Source: Pseudonocardia endophytica (GTDB taxonomy: Bacteria; Actinomycetota; Actinomycetes; Mycobacteriales; Pseudonocardiaceae). From it: DNA of 64,000 nucleotides. The position numbers and the translations under genes are program-made. Shown here piece by piece: positions 53,600 through 62,567 of this stretch. The notes under the pieces were generated by a model. That model was not told where the DNA came from. It worked only from the letters and a program-made list of their open reading frames with translations, and did not search any database. The stretch spans positions 2,728,001 to 2,792,000 of the forward strand of contig NZ_SMFZ01000001.1 of NCBI RefSeq assembly GCF_004339565.1, written 5' to 3'. Within the stretch, counting starts at the first letter, position 1. Each line of letters starts with the position of its first letter.

Positions 53600-55225
53600 T
53601 CATTTCTCACCCAACGTGACCTGGACGGTGCGATCCGCGAGCTGGACGTCGACGACGGCGCCCGGAGGCTGGGACCGCACGGCCGCCTGGAGCTCCGTCC
53701 CGGTGGTGATCTGCTGGTCACCGAACCGGACGACCAGATCGCCCGGCTTCAGCCCGGCTCGCGCCGCCGCGCCGTCCGGTGTCACCGTCCGCAACCGGGC
53801 ACCGGTCTGCTGCGGATCGTCGGTGACCTCGACGCCGAGAATCGCGTGGGTCGCCTTCCCGGTGGTCCGCAGCTGGTCGGCGATCCGCTTGGCCTGGTTC
53901 ACGGGGATCGAGAACCCGACGCCGATCGATCCCCCGCCCGGTCCGGCGGTCGCGATCGCCGAGTTGATGCCGATCACGCGGCCCTGCATGTCGACCAGCG
54001 GGCCGCCGGAGTTGCCCGGGTTGATCGCGGCGTCGGTCTGCAGGGCGGACAGCACGGTGCTGGACGCCGTGGGCCTCGTCGCGCCGCCCTCGTCGCCGCC
54101 GACGCTCACGGCACGGTTGAGCGCGGACACGATACCGGTGGTCACGGAGCCACCGAGCCCGAGCGGCGACCCGAACGCCGTCACCTGCTGGCCGACCCGC
54201 ACCCCGTCGGAGTTGCCCAGCTCGACCGGGGTCAGGCCGGTGATGTCCGCCTTGACCAGCGCGATGTCCGACTCCGGGTCCCGGCCGACGATCCGCACGG
54301 TCGCGGTCCGGCCGTCCTGGAACACGGCACGCAGGGTGCCTCCGGACGCGGCGGGCTCGACGACGTGGTTGTTCGTCAGCACCAGGCCGTCCGGGCTGAC
54401 GACCATGCCGGATCCCTCGCCGAGCTGGCCGCTCGCCAGCGCGCCGCCCTCGACGCGCAGCTGCACGACGCTCGGGAGCACCCGCTGCGCGACCTGCTCG
54501 ACCGGGGTCATCGGCACGTCGGGGTCGACGTCCGGGAGCGGCCCGGCGAGCACGCCGCCGTCGCCGCCACCGGAGCGGGCGATGTCGGCCCCGACCGCGC
54601 CGCCGATCCCGCCCGCCACGAGGGCGAGCACCGCGCCGATCGCGATCACGGCGAGGACGCGGTTGCGACGGGTGGGCCCCTGCGCCGGTGCCGGTCCCGG
54701 CCCGTAGCCGGGCGGGTACGGCGGCGCTGCGGAGGGCACACCCGGCCCGGCCGGGTGCTGCGCGGTCGGCTGGTCCGCACCCACGGCCGGCATGCCGGGG
54801 TACTGCGGTGCACCCGGGTACGGCTGCTGCGCGCCGGGGTAAGGGACGTACGGGTAGTGGCCGTACGTCTGCGGCGCGCCCTGGCCCGCGTACGGCGGGT
54901 GCGGCGGCCGGGCCCCCGCCGTCGGGCCTGCGGGGTCCGCGGCGGCCGGACTCGCGGGGTGCTGCTCGCCCGCGCCGGGGTCCGTCGGTCGCTGCTCGGT
55001 CGTCGTGGCCTCGGCCGGTCGGTGCTCGGCCGACGCGGAGCCGGGCCGGGCCCAGGGGTTCGGGCCGGGATCGGGTGCGGCACCGGCGGCACCACCGGCA
55101 CCCGCATCGCCCGTGGCTCCGTCCGCCGCACCGCTGCCCGCCGACGACGTCGACGTCCCGGTCGGCTCGCTGGTGTCGGACGGCTGCCCGGTCTCCTGCT
55201 CGCCGCGCGGGTTGTCCTGGGCCAT
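53600..55225 (-). CDS. pepD: Membrane-anchored S1C (HtrA/DegP-like) serine protease, PepD
   Basis: 541 aa. A cytosolic N-terminus of ~185 residues rich in Pro, Gly, Gln and Tyr, one TM helix (about 188-212, RNRVLAVIAIGAVLALVAGG), then an external protease domain: LTNNHVVE (His), DPESDIALVK (Asp), NPGNSGGPL (Ser). A single PDZ domain ends the protein (AGLKPGDLVVRFGDQQI). Quality-control protease of the envelope-stress circuit with MprAB, whose genes lie directly upstream. Confidence 0.93.
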   Translation of the reverse strand: MAQDNPRGEQETGQPSDTSEPTGTSTSSAGSGAADGATGDAGAGGAAGAAPDPGPNPWARPGSASAEHRPAEATTTEQRPTDPGAGEQHPASPAAADPAGPTAGARPPHPPYAGQGAPQTYGHYPYVPYPGAQQPYPGAPQYPGMPAVGADQPTAQHPAGPGVPSAAPPYPPGYGPGPAPAQGPTRRNRVLAVIAIGAVLALVAGGIGGAVGADIARSGGGDGGVLAGPLPDVDPDVPMTPVEQVAQRVLPSVVQLRVEGGALASGQLGEGSGMVVSPDGLVLTNNHVVEPAASGGTLRAVFQDGRTATVRIVGRDPESDIALVKADITGLTPVELGNSDGVRVGQQVTAFGSPLGLGGSVTTGIVSALNRAVSVGGDEGGATRPTASSTVLSALQTDAAINPGNSGGPLVDMQGRVIGINSAIATAGPGGGSIGVGFSIPVNQAKRIADQLRTTGKATHAILGVEVTDDPQQTGARLRTVTPDGAAARAGLKPGDLVVRFGDQQITTGTELQAAVRSQPPGAVVDVQLADRTVQVTLGEK

Positions 55226-55292
55226 GCGTCCACCGTCCGCCGTCGTGCTTCGTGCCGTGAGGCGGGTCGTGCACCGCCCCGCCGCGTCAAGG

Positions 55293-56738
55293 CTATGGGC
55301 TCGGCACGGTTTCCGGGTGACGGCCCGGAAGTCGCAGGGCGAGAAGCGCTCCGCCCTCCGGCGCGCGGCCCGCGGTGACCGATCCGCCGTGTCGCGCGAC
55401 CGCCTGGGCGACGATCGACAGCCCGAGCCCGGAGCCGGGCATCGTCCGCGACTCCTCGGACCGGTAGAAGCGGTCGAACACGTGCGGGAGGTCGGCGTCC
55501 GCGATGCCCGGACCGGCATCGGCCACCTCGATCGCGATCGAGGTGTCGTCCACCGGGACCATCGTCACCCGGACTCGGGCACCCGGCGGGCTCCACTTCG
55601 CAGCGTTGTCCAGCAGGTTGAGCACGGCCCGCTCCAGCGCGTTGGCGTCGCCGTCGATCGTCCACCGCACGGTCGTGAGGTCGAAGTCGATACCAGGGGC
55701 GCGACGCCGGACCCGGGACAGCGCACGCTCGACGATCTCGCCGAGGTCCAGCGCCTCCGTCGTGATCATCGGTGCGTCGTCGCGCGCCAGCTCCACCAGG
55801 TCCCCGACGAGGTGGGACAGCTCCTCGACCTGTGCCCGGACGTCGACGAGCAGCTCGGCGCGGTCCTGCGGCGGCAACGACGGCGCGTCCGGCTGGTCGG
55901 CGGCGGCCAGCAGCTCGAGGTTGGTCCGCAACGACGTGAGCGGGGTCCGCAGCTCGTGCCCGGCGTCCGCGACGAGGCGTCGCTGCTGTTCGCGGGACGC
56001 CGCGAGCGCGCCGAGCATCGCGTTGAAGCTGTAGGTCAGCCGGGCGAGCTCGTCCGAGCCGCTGATCGGGATCGGCCGCAGGTCGCCGGTGGTCGCGACA
56101 CGTTCGGTCGCCGCGGTGAGTCGCTGCACGGGGCGCAGCCCGGTGCGTGCGACGGCGACCCCGGCCAGCCCGGCCAGCACGACGCCGCCGAGCCCGACGA
56201 CCGGCAGCGCGGTCCCGAGCCGGGTCATCACCGTGTACAGGCTGTCCAGCTTCTGAGCGATCACGAGCGCCCGGCCCTGGCCGGCCTGCACCGCGACCAC
56301 CCGGTAGGGCTGCTTGTCCACGTAGCCGTCGCGGAACGAGTCCTCCGCCTGGCCGCGGGCCACGGCCAGCTCCTCCTCGCCGAGTGGCGGGACCGACGTC
56401 TCGTCGGCGACGGACGCGATGCCGGACGCGTAGAGCACGGCGATGTGCAGGTCGGCGGCTCCGAGCACGGCCGGCGGGACGGCCGTCAGCAACTGCGGGC
56501 TGGCCAGCTCGGTCTGCGCGGCGGCGGTCGCGCGGGCGTACAGGTTCTCGTTGAGCGAGTCATTGAGGTTCTTGCGGACGACCAGGAACGCGGCCGTGGA
56601 GACGAGCAGCACCATCACGGCGGCGACGAGCGCCGCGAGCACCCCGATCCGGGCCCGGAGGGTGAAGCGCTCCCGGTCGGACTCACGACCCGGGCTCGGC
56701 CGGACGGCCCGGACGGCCCGCTGCAGGAACGCGATCAC
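55293..56738 (-). CDS. mprB: Envelope-stress sensor histidine kinase MprB
   Basis: 481 aa. TM1 (about 35-60), an extracytoplasmic sensor of ~130 residues, TM2, HAMP ([17 protein letters not shown]), HisKA with [13 protein letters not shown] (phospho-His), and HATPase with [13 protein letters not shown] (N box), VADAGPGI and [12 protein letters not shown] overlaps the mprA stop as GTGA, fixing the start. In M. tuberculosis MprB senses envelope stress and controls sigE and pepD. Confidence 0.93.
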   Translation of the reverse strand: MIAFLQRAVRAVRPSPGRESDRERFTLRARIGVLAALVAAVMVLLVSTAAFLVVRKNLNDSLNENLYARATAAAQTELASPQLLTAVPPAVLGAADLHIAVLYASGIASVADETSVPPLGEEELAVARGQAEDSFRDGYVDKQPYRVVAVQAGQGRALVIAQKLDSLYTVMTRLGTALPVVGLGGVVLAGLAGVAVARTGLRPVQRLTAATERVATTGDLRPIPISGSDELARLTYSFNAMLGALAASREQQRRLVADAGHELRTPLTSLRTNLELLAAADQPDAPSLPPQDRAELLVDVRAQVEELSHLVGDLVELARDDAPMITTEALDLGEIVERALSRVRRRAPGIDFDLTTVRWTIDGDANALERAVLNLLDNAAKWSPPGARVRVTMVPVDDTSIAIEVADAGPGIADADLPHVFDRFYRSEESRTMPGSGLGLSIVAQAVARHGGSVTAGRAPEGGALLALRLPGRHPETVPSP

Positions 56739-57436
56739 GGTGGCGACTCGCGCAGCACGTAACCGACCCCGCGCACGGTGTGGATCAGGCGGGGCTCGCC
56801 CTCGGCCTCGGTCTTGCGCCGCAGGTAGCCGACGTAGACCTCCAACGCGTTCCCGCTGGTCGGGAAGTCGTACCCCCACACCTGCTCCAGGATCTGCGCC
56901 CGGGTGAGCACCCGGCGCGGGTGCGCCAGGAGGAGCTCGAGCAGCGAGAACTCGGTGCGGGTGAGGCTGATCGCCCGCTCCCCGCGACGGACCTCACGGG
57001 TGTCCGGGTCCAGCGAGAGGTCGGCGAACGTCATCGTGCGCGCCGGCCCGGCCGTCGCCTCGGCGACCTCCTCCGGCGTCCGGCGGCGCAGCAGCGCACG
57101 CAACCGGGCCAGCAGCTCCTCGAGGGCGAACGGCTTGGGCAGGTAGTCGTCGGCGCCCGCGTCGAGTCCGGCCACCCGGTCGGACACGGCGTCGCGCGCG
57201 GTCAGTACGAGGATCGGCAGCTCGTCGCCCGCACTGCGCAGCCGCCGGCAGACCTCCAACCCGTCCACCCGGGGCATCATCACGTCGAGCACGAGCGCGT
57301 CCGGTCGCTGGTCGATCATCAGGTCCAGGGCGGCCTGGCCGTCCTCGGCCAGGTCGACCTGGTACCCGTTGAACGCCAGCGAACGACGCAGCGAGTCCCG
57401 CACCGCCTTGTCGTCGTCGACGACCAGAATGCGCAT
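56735..57436 (-). CDS. mprA: Envelope-stress response regulator MprA (OmpR family)
   Basis: 233 aa. Receiver domain with VVDDDKAVR (acidic pocket), [14 protein letters not shown] (phospho-Asp), LTARDAVSD and the conserved Lys in DYLPKPF; the OmpR-type winged helix at the C-terminus ends [10 protein letters not shown]. mprA-mprB-pepD-moaB is the conserved order. The promoter holds two CTCAG direct repeats (57458-57476), a likely autoregulatory site. Confidence 0.95.
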   Translation of the reverse strand: MRILVVDDDKAVRDSLRRSLAFNGYQVDLAEDGQAALDLMIDQRPDALVLDVMMPRVDGLEVCRRLRSAGDELPILVLTARDAVSDRVAGLDAGADDYLPKPFALEELLARLRALLRRRTPEEVAEATAGPARTMTFADLSLDPDTREVRRGERAISLTRTEFSLLELLLAHPRRVLTRAQILEQVWGYDFPTSGNALEVYVGYLRRKTEAEGEPRLIHTVRGVGYVLRESPP

Positions 57437-57457
57437 GGTCGTCAGTCTTTCCCATCA

Positions 57458-57476
57458 CCCTGAGAGAAATCTGAGC
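57458..57476 (-). promoter_or_regulatory. CTCAG direct repeats upstream of mprA (probable MprA box)
   Basis: On the minus strand the sequence reads CTCAGATTTCTCTCAGGG: two CTCAG units 11 bp apart (57471-57475 and 57460-57464), one helical turn, as expected for a dimer of an OmpR-family regulator. They lie 24-39 bp upstream of the start codon. Confidence 0.55.
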
Positions 57477-57493
57477 CCCCGGGGCGAACCACG

Positions 57494-58360
57494 TCACGAC
57501 GCGAAGTACGCGCCCGCCATGTCGTCGCCGCCGTGACCGCGCTCGGACGCCCGTCGCAGGCGGGCCCCGACGGCCTGCGCCACGTCGAGCGTGATCCCGG
57601 CGTCCTCGGCCGCCGCGACGATCAGGCCGGCGTCCTTGGCCGCGTTGTCGACCGTGAAGTTCGGCGTGTAGTCGTCGCCCAGGATCGCGGACGCCTTGGC
57701 CTGCAGGTACGGCAGGTCGAGCGGGCCGCCGGAGATCGCGTCCAGGAACGCCTGCGGGTCGACGCCGAGGCCCTGCGCCAGCGAGATCGTCTCGCCGGTC
57801 GCGGCGGTGACGGCCAGCACCCAGCTGTTCGCGACGAGCTTGAGCCGGCTCGCTGCCGCATCCTCGGCCGTGTCCGCGACCCAGACCGTGGCCCTCCCGA
57901 CCGCGTCCAGCACCGGGTCCACGGTGGATCGCGCGTCGGGCGGGCCGGCCACGAACATCGTCAGCTGCCCGGTCTCGGCTGGCTGGCGGGTGCCGAGCAC
58001 CGGCGCGTCGAGGAACGTCAGACCGTGCCGGTCGGCGATCTCCCGCAGCCCGGTCGTCGGATCCACCCCGACGGTCGTCGTCTGCAGCCACACCTGCCCG
58101 GAGGACAGCCCGTCGGCGGCCTGGTCCATGACGGCGCGCACGTCGTCGGCGTTGCCGAGCATGGTGACCACCACGTCCGCGCCGCGGACCGCGTCGGCCG
58201 GGTCGTCCGGGACGGTGGCCCCGGCGTCGGCCAGCGGCGCCGCCTTCTCCGGGCTGCGGTTCCACGCGCGCAACGGAAGTCCCGCGGCCAGGACGTTGTG
58301 CCCCATCCCGGCTCCCATGATCCCGGTCCCCAGCAGCGCGACGGTCGGCTTCTCACTCAT
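57494..58360 (-). CDS. NAD(P)-dependent beta-hydroxyacid dehydrogenase family protein
   Basis: 288 aa, 6-phosphogluconate/3-hydroxyisobutyrate dehydrogenase-like. VALLGTGIMGAGMGHNVL is the Rossmann loop; FLDAPVLGTRQPAETGQL the substrate motif; KLVANSWVLAV holds the catalytic Lys; the C-terminal helical domain carries AKDAGLIVAAAEDAG. ATG 58360 is 6 nt behind TACGGT, a leaderless start. Imine reductase activity is an alternative in this fold. Substrate unknown. Confidence 0.88.
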   Translation of the reverse strand: MSEKPTVALLGTGIMGAGMGHNVLAAGLPLRAWNRSPEKAAPLADAGATVPDDPADAVRGADVVVTMLGNADDVRAVMDQAADGLSSGQVWLQTTTVGVDPTTGLREIADRHGLTFLDAPVLGTRQPAETGQLTMFVAGPPDARSTVDPVLDAVGRATVWVADTAEDAAASRLKLVANSWVLAVTAATGETISLAQGLGVDPQAFLDAISGGPLDLPYLQAKASAILGDDYTPNFTVDNAAKDAGLIVAAAEDAGITLDVAQAVGARLRRASERGHGGDDMAGAYFAS

Positions 58361-58408
58361 GCGATCACCGTAGGAGCGTCCGGCCACGAACGCTGCTTGA
58401 CTGGGATC

Positions 58409-59086
58409 GTGACCGAGTTCGGCTACTCCAACCTCAGCGGACGGCCCCCCGGACGGCTGATCACGCTGGCCGGCCGGTTCCTGCCCGGTATCCGACGGGT
58501 GCAGTCGCAGGTCGAGCCGTACGCGCACGTCTGGCAGACGCGCAACCGCGCCGCACTCGACGCCACCGGCCCGCTGTGGGTCGCGCTCGGCGACTCGATG
58601 GCCCAGGGCATCGGCGCGAGCTCGCCGGAGCAGGGCTGGGTCGGGCAGCTCTCCCGCCACCTGCCGGGGTACCGGCTGCTCAACCTGTCGGTCAGCGGCG
58701 GCCTCGTCGAGGACGTGCTGGACCGGCAACTGCCGGCCATGGACGCCCTCGACGAGACACCTGCCCTGGTCACGTGCCTGATCGGCTCGAACGACCTGAT
58801 GAACCCGCGGCACCGCGACGGGATCGGCGACCGCTACGCGAAGCTCGTCGACCGGCTCCCGCCCGGCACCGTGGTCGGAAACCAGCCCGGCACGTTCGAG
58901 GCGGCGCTCGAGGTCAACGACATCATCGACGACGCCGTCGCCCGCCGCGGCCTCGTCCTCGCCGAGCTCCGCGACCCCCGTACCCGCCACTGGCGCGGCA
59001 AGCTCTCGCCGGACCACTTCCATCCCAACGACCGGGGCTACGCCGGCATCGCCGACGTCTTCGCCGAGGCCCTGGCCCGCCGCTGA
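58409..59086 (+). CDS. SGNH/GDSL-type hydrolase
   Basis: 225 aa esterase/lipase fold. ALGDSMAQGIGAS is block I with the catalytic Ser; LNLSVSGG block II (Gly); IGSNDLM block III (Asn); LSPDHFHPNDRGY block V (Asp, His). No signal peptide is evident. GTG 58409 chosen as the start of the frame near the divergent dehydrogenase. Substrate unknown. Confidence 0.9.
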   Translation: MTEFGYSNLSGRPPGRLITLAGRFLPGIRRVQSQVEPYAHVWQTRNRAALDATGPLWVALGDSMAQGIGASSPEQGWVGQLSRHLPGYRLLNLSVSGGLVEDVLDRQLPAMDALDETPALVTCLIGSNDLMNPRHRDGIGDRYAKLVDRLPPGTVVGNQPGTFEAALEVNDIIDDAVARRGLVLAELRDPRTRHWRGKLSPDHFHPNDRGYAGIADVFAEALARR

Positions 59087-59134
59087 CCACCCGTTCCCCG
59101 GGAGAACGCCACCCCTCCGACCCTCCGACCCTCC

Positions 59135-59187
59135 CGAACGAGGGTGCCGTTCGAGCAATGTCATTGCCCGAAGGTGCCCTTCGTTCG
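59135..59187. repeat. 53-bp palindromic repeat B, copy 2
   Basis: Starts CGAACGAGGGTGCCGTTCG and ends GTGCCCTTCGTTCG; the centre GCAATGTCATTGC is a near-perfect dyad. Same length as copy 1 at 17379-17431. It lies between convergent SGNH and MFS genes and could act as a two-way terminator. Confidence 0.82.
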
Positions 59188-59237
59188 CGATGGGCCGGCC
59201 CCGGCGGGGGCGGGCGGCGCGAGCGGCGGGCGTGGAG

Positions 59238-60461
59238 TCAGGCCGCGGCGGGGGCCAGATCGGCGTCGCGAGCGGAGGCGCGGGCTTCGGCGCGGCGGTC
59301 CGACCGGCCGGCGACGACGGCGATGGCGAGCCCCGCAACGGCGAGTCCGGCCGCCACGACGTTCGGCGACGCGACGCCGAAGCCTGCGGAGATCGCCACG
59401 CCACCGAGGGCGGCGCCCAGGGCGTTGGCGACGTTGAACGCCGCCTGGTTCGCACCCGAGGCGAGGTTCGGCGCGTCCCCGGCCCCCGCGATGATCCGCA
59501 GTTGCACGGACGGGACCACGGTGAACGTCGTGACCGCGAACGCGAAGAGCACCAGGATCGTCGTGAGCTGGTTCTGCAGCGCGGGCACGAACACCAGCGC
59601 CAGCACGGCCTCCGCGGCGAGCCCGCCGTAGATCGTCGGCAGCGTCGCGGAGTCGGCCAGCCGGGCCCCGAGCAGGTTCCCGACCGTCATGCCGATACCG
59701 AACAGTGCGAGCAGTCCGGTCACCTCGGTCGGGCTGAAACCGGCCACGTCGGTGAGCATCGGCGTGATGTAGCTGTACGTGGCGAACAGACCGGCACCAC
59801 CGACCGTCGCGACCAGCAGTGCCATCCACACCGGACGGCGGCCGAGCGCGCGCAGCTCACGGGAGAGCCGGACCGGGCCGTCGGCGGGCCGGACGTCCGG
59901 GACGTACAGGGCCACGGCCGTCGCGGCGAGCGCGCCGATCAGGCCGACCACGGCGAACACCCAGCGCCACCCGACCTGCTGTCCGAGCAATGTGGACACC
60001 GGCACACCGGCCACGTTGGCCAGCGTCAGCCCGGCGAACATCCGGGCCATCGCCCTGGCGCGGCGGTCCGGCGCGACGAGGCTCCCGGCCACGACGGCGC
60101 CGATCCCGAAGAACGCGCCGTGCGGGAGCCCCGCCATGAACCGTCCGACGACCAGGAGGTCGTAGCTCGGCGCCAGCGCCGAGACGACGTTGAACACCGC
60201 GTACGCGGCCATCAGTCCGATCAGGACGGCCTTGCGCGGGAAGCGGTTCGACGCCGCGATCAGCAGCGGCGCACCGACCACGACGCCGAGCGCGTAGGCC
60301 GAGATCAGGTGCCCGGCCGACGGCACGTCGACGGACAGGCCGCCCGCGACGTCGGGCAGCAAGCCCATGATCACGAACTCGCCGGTGCCGATCGCGAACG
60401 CGCCGATCGCCAGGGCGGCGAGCGCGAGCGGTGGTGATGTACGGGTCTGCGCGGCGCGCAT
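59238..60461 (-). CDS. MFS transporter, DHA1 (12-TM) family
   Basis: 407 aa with 12 hydrophobic segments. AIGTGEFVIMGLLPDVAGGL is the DHA1 N-terminal hallmark (arabinose-efflux/PbuE-like); SNRFPRKAVLIG is the loop 2-3 motif; GRFMAGLPHGAFFGIG follows. Probably a drug or sugar/nucleoside exporter; substrate unknown. The start at 60461 fits the family, no strong ribosome site seen. Convergent with the SGNH gene across repeat B. Confidence 0.9.
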   Translation of the reverse strand: MRAAQTRTSPPLALAALAIGAFAIGTGEFVIMGLLPDVAGGLSVDVPSAGHLISAYALGVVVGAPLLIAASNRFPRKAVLIGLMAAYAVFNVVSALAPSYDLLVVGRFMAGLPHGAFFGIGAVVAGSLVAPDRRARAMARMFAGLTLANVAGVPVSTLLGQQVGWRWVFAVVGLIGALAATAVALYVPDVRPADGPVRLSRELRALGRRPVWMALLVATVGGAGLFATYSYITPMLTDVAGFSPTEVTGLLALFGIGMTVGNLLGARLADSATLPTIYGGLAAEAVLALVFVPALQNQLTTILVLFAFAVTTFTVVPSVQLRIIAGAGDAPNLASGANQAAFNVANALGAALGGVAISAGFGVASPNVVAAGLAVAGLAIAVVAGRSDRRAEARASARDADLAPAAA

Positions 60462-60608
60462 CGATCCCCCTTAAGAGTCTGAGAAACAGAACGACGTCTT
60501 CGGCGCGAACAATCCACGCTACGGACGCCCGGGAGGAGATCTCCAGCCACGACGTTGTCCGTCTGGTCACGCTGTGAATCGGGGCGAACCGGGAATACCG
60601 TGTCGGCC

Positions 60609-61415
60609 ATGGCCGACGCCCCGCCGCGACTCCAACGCAGGCCCTACGAGAAGGAGCTGCTCCGCCTGCAGGGCGAACTCGTCCAGCTCCAGGAGTGGGT
60701 GAAGGCGACCGGGGCGCGCGTCGTCGTCGTGTTCGAGGGCCGTGACGCGGCCGGCAAGGGCGGCGTGATCAAGCGGGTGACGGAGCACCTCAACCCGCGC
60801 GTCTGCCGGATCGTCGCGCTCCCCGCGCCGACCGAGCGGCAGCGCACCCAGTGGTACTTCCAGCGCTACGTCGAGCAGCTGCCGGCAGCGGGCGAGATCG
60901 TCCTGATGGACCGCAGCTGGTACAACCGCGCAGGCGTCGAGCGGGTGATGGGCTTCTGCACCGAGCCCGAGTACCGGCGGTTCCTCCAGCAGTGCCCGGT
61001 CTTCGAGAAGCTGCTCGTCGACGACGGGATCCTGCTGCTCAAGTACTGGTTCTCGGTGTCGGCCGACGAGCAGGAGAACCGCTTCCGCGAGCGGCTGGAG
61101 AACCCGCTCAAGCAGTGGAAACTCTCGCCGATGGACCTGGAGTCGATCAGCCGGTGGGACGACTACTCGAAGGCCCGTGACGACATGATCGACGCCACGG
61201 ACACCGACCACGCGCCGTGGACCGTCGTCGAGTCGGCGGACAAGCGCCGGGCCCGGATCAACATGATCGCCCACCTGCTGGCGACGCTGCCGTGGGAGCG
61301 CGTGGAACGGCCGGCCCTCGTGCTCCCGGAGCGCCCGCCCGGCGGCGGCTACGAGCGCCCGCCGCGCGACCCGGGCCGCGCGGTGCCCGACCACGCGGCG
61401 ACGCTAGAGGCGTGA
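60609..61415 (+). CDS. ppk2: Polyphosphate kinase 2
   Basis: 268 aa class I PPK2: uses polyphosphate to phosphorylate nucleoside diphosphates. VVVVFEGRDAAGKGGVIKRV is the Walker A region, EIVLMDRSWYNRAGVER the Walker B/lid arginines, and LKQWKLSPMDLESISRW the family signature. ATG 60609 lies 7 nt behind TACCGT (60596-60601), a leaderless start. Convergent with the phosphatase-like gene. Confidence 0.95.
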   Translation: MADAPPRLQRRPYEKELLRLQGELVQLQEWVKATGARVVVVFEGRDAAGKGGVIKRVTEHLNPRVCRIVALPAPTERQRTQWYFQRYVEQLPAAGEIVLMDRSWYNRAGVERVMGFCTEPEYRRFLQQCPVFEKLLVDDGILLLKYWFSVSADEQENRFRERLENPLKQWKLSPMDLESISRWDDYSKARDDMIDATDTDHAPWTVVESADKRRARINMIAHLLATLPWERVERPALVLPERPPGGGYERPPRDPGRAVPDHAATLEA

Positions 61416-61826
61416 TCGACCGAACGAGTCGACCCACCGTCGCTGCCACGGCGTCTCGACGGCCTTCGGCCGGTGATGCGTCCGCGTCCAGGTGATCGCG
61501 TCCTCCGGAGAGAGTCCATCCATCGTGGCCAGACATGCGAGGACGGTCCCGGTGCGGCCGGTCCCACCACCGCAGGCGACCTCGACGCGCTCGCCACGGG
61601 ACGCTCTCGCGTGCAGGTCGCCGATCGCGGCACGTGCGGACATCGTCGACAGCGGCAGACCGAAGTCCGGCCAGGTGATCCACGCGTGTGGCCAGGTGAT
61701 GCCGGAGCCACGACGGCGGCGCAGCCACCAGGTGCCGAGGTACAGCCCGAAGTCGGGCCGGCGATCCGGTGGCGCGTCGCGCACCAGGCCGCGCCCGTGC
61801 ACGGCCGCCCCGCCGGGGAGTATCAC
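61404..61826 (-). CDS. Protein-tyrosine-phosphatase-like protein
   Basis: 140 aa. VEVACGGGTGRTGTVLACL contains the CX5R phosphatase loop (Cys, GGGTG, Arg) in the dual-specificity/PTP style; DFGLYLGTWWLRRRR and the C-terminal PWQRRWVDSF follow. GTG 61826 overlaps the stop of the alpha/beta hydrolase upstream (GTGA), a coupled pair. A short domain, so the true substrate could be a phospholipid or sugar phosphate. Confidence 0.78.
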   Translation of the reverse strand: MILPGGAAVHGRGLVRDAPPDRRPDFGLYLGTWWLRRRRGSGITWPHAWITWPDFGLPLSTMSARAAIGDLHARASRGERVEVACGGGTGRTGTVLACLATMDGLSPEDAITWTRTHHRPKAVETPWQRRWVDSFGRSRL

Positions 61827-62476
61827 CCCAGGTCCAGCAGGATCGCGGCCAGCTTCTCCGGGACGTCGCGCATGAAGTTGTGCGCCGAGGACAGCACGTG
61901 CACCTCCCACGTCGCGTCGTCGCGGACACGCTCGTAGCTGGCCCGCATCGGTGACTCGCCGGGCCACTCGGTGGCGTAGAGGTAGACCCGGCGGCGGAAG
62001 CGTGACAGGTCGCCGCTCAGGTGGATGCGCTGCATCAGCGTGGCGCGCGGGTGGGCCAGCGCCCGCTCGTCGAAGAACGGCAGGGTCGGTACGGCGAACC
62101 CGGAGCCGTCGTCGTCGGTGTACCAGGCGCGCTCGGCGTCGTTCGCCTGCATCCAGCAGTTCTCGCCGTCGCGCGGGACGAACGCGTCCAGGTAGACGAC
62201 GGAGTCGACGTGCTCGGGCAGCCGGTCGGCGACCCCGCTCACGATCATGCCGCCGTAGCTGTGTCCGACCAACAGCACGTCCTCCAGATCCGCGACGACC
62301 GATGCGGCGGCCGCGATGTGCGTCTCCAGGTTGACGCCGGACACGTCGTCCCCGGCTGTCAGCCCGGGCAGTGTCAGCGCGTGCACGGTGTGGCCCTCCG
62401 CACGCAGACGCGCCGCCAGGTCGTCGAAGCACCAGCCGCCGTGGTTCATGCCGGGGATCAGGACGTATGTGCTCAT
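61823..62476 (-). CDS. Alpha/beta hydrolase (EstC/methylesterase-like)
   Basis: 217 aa. YVLIPGMNHGGWCFDDL is the oxyanion-hole region (HGGW), LLVGHSYGGMIVSGV the nucleophile elbow with Ser, SAHNFMRDVPEKLA the catalytic His. HGGW and GHSYGG fit the salicylate-ester/EstC-like group. ATG 62476 has AGGGTGG upstream. Coupled to the phosphatase-like gene downstream. Confidence 0.88.
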   Translation of the reverse strand: MSTYVLIPGMNHGGWCFDDLAARLRAEGHTVHALTLPGLTAGDDVSGVNLETHIAAAASVVADLEDVLLVGHSYGGMIVSGVADRLPEHVDSVVYLDAFVPRDGENCWMQANDAERAWYTDDDGSGFAVPTLPFFDERALAHPRATLMQRIHLSGDLSRFRRRVYLYATEWPGESPMRASYERVRDDATWEVHVLSSAHNFMRDVPEKLAAILLDLG

Positions 62477-62567
62477 GGGTTCCACCCTGGTCGGCGGCGC
62501 GACAGAAGTCGAAGACCTGGATGTTCTGCCCGCGAGAAGCCGGCGTGCTGGGGGCAGAATCGTGACC

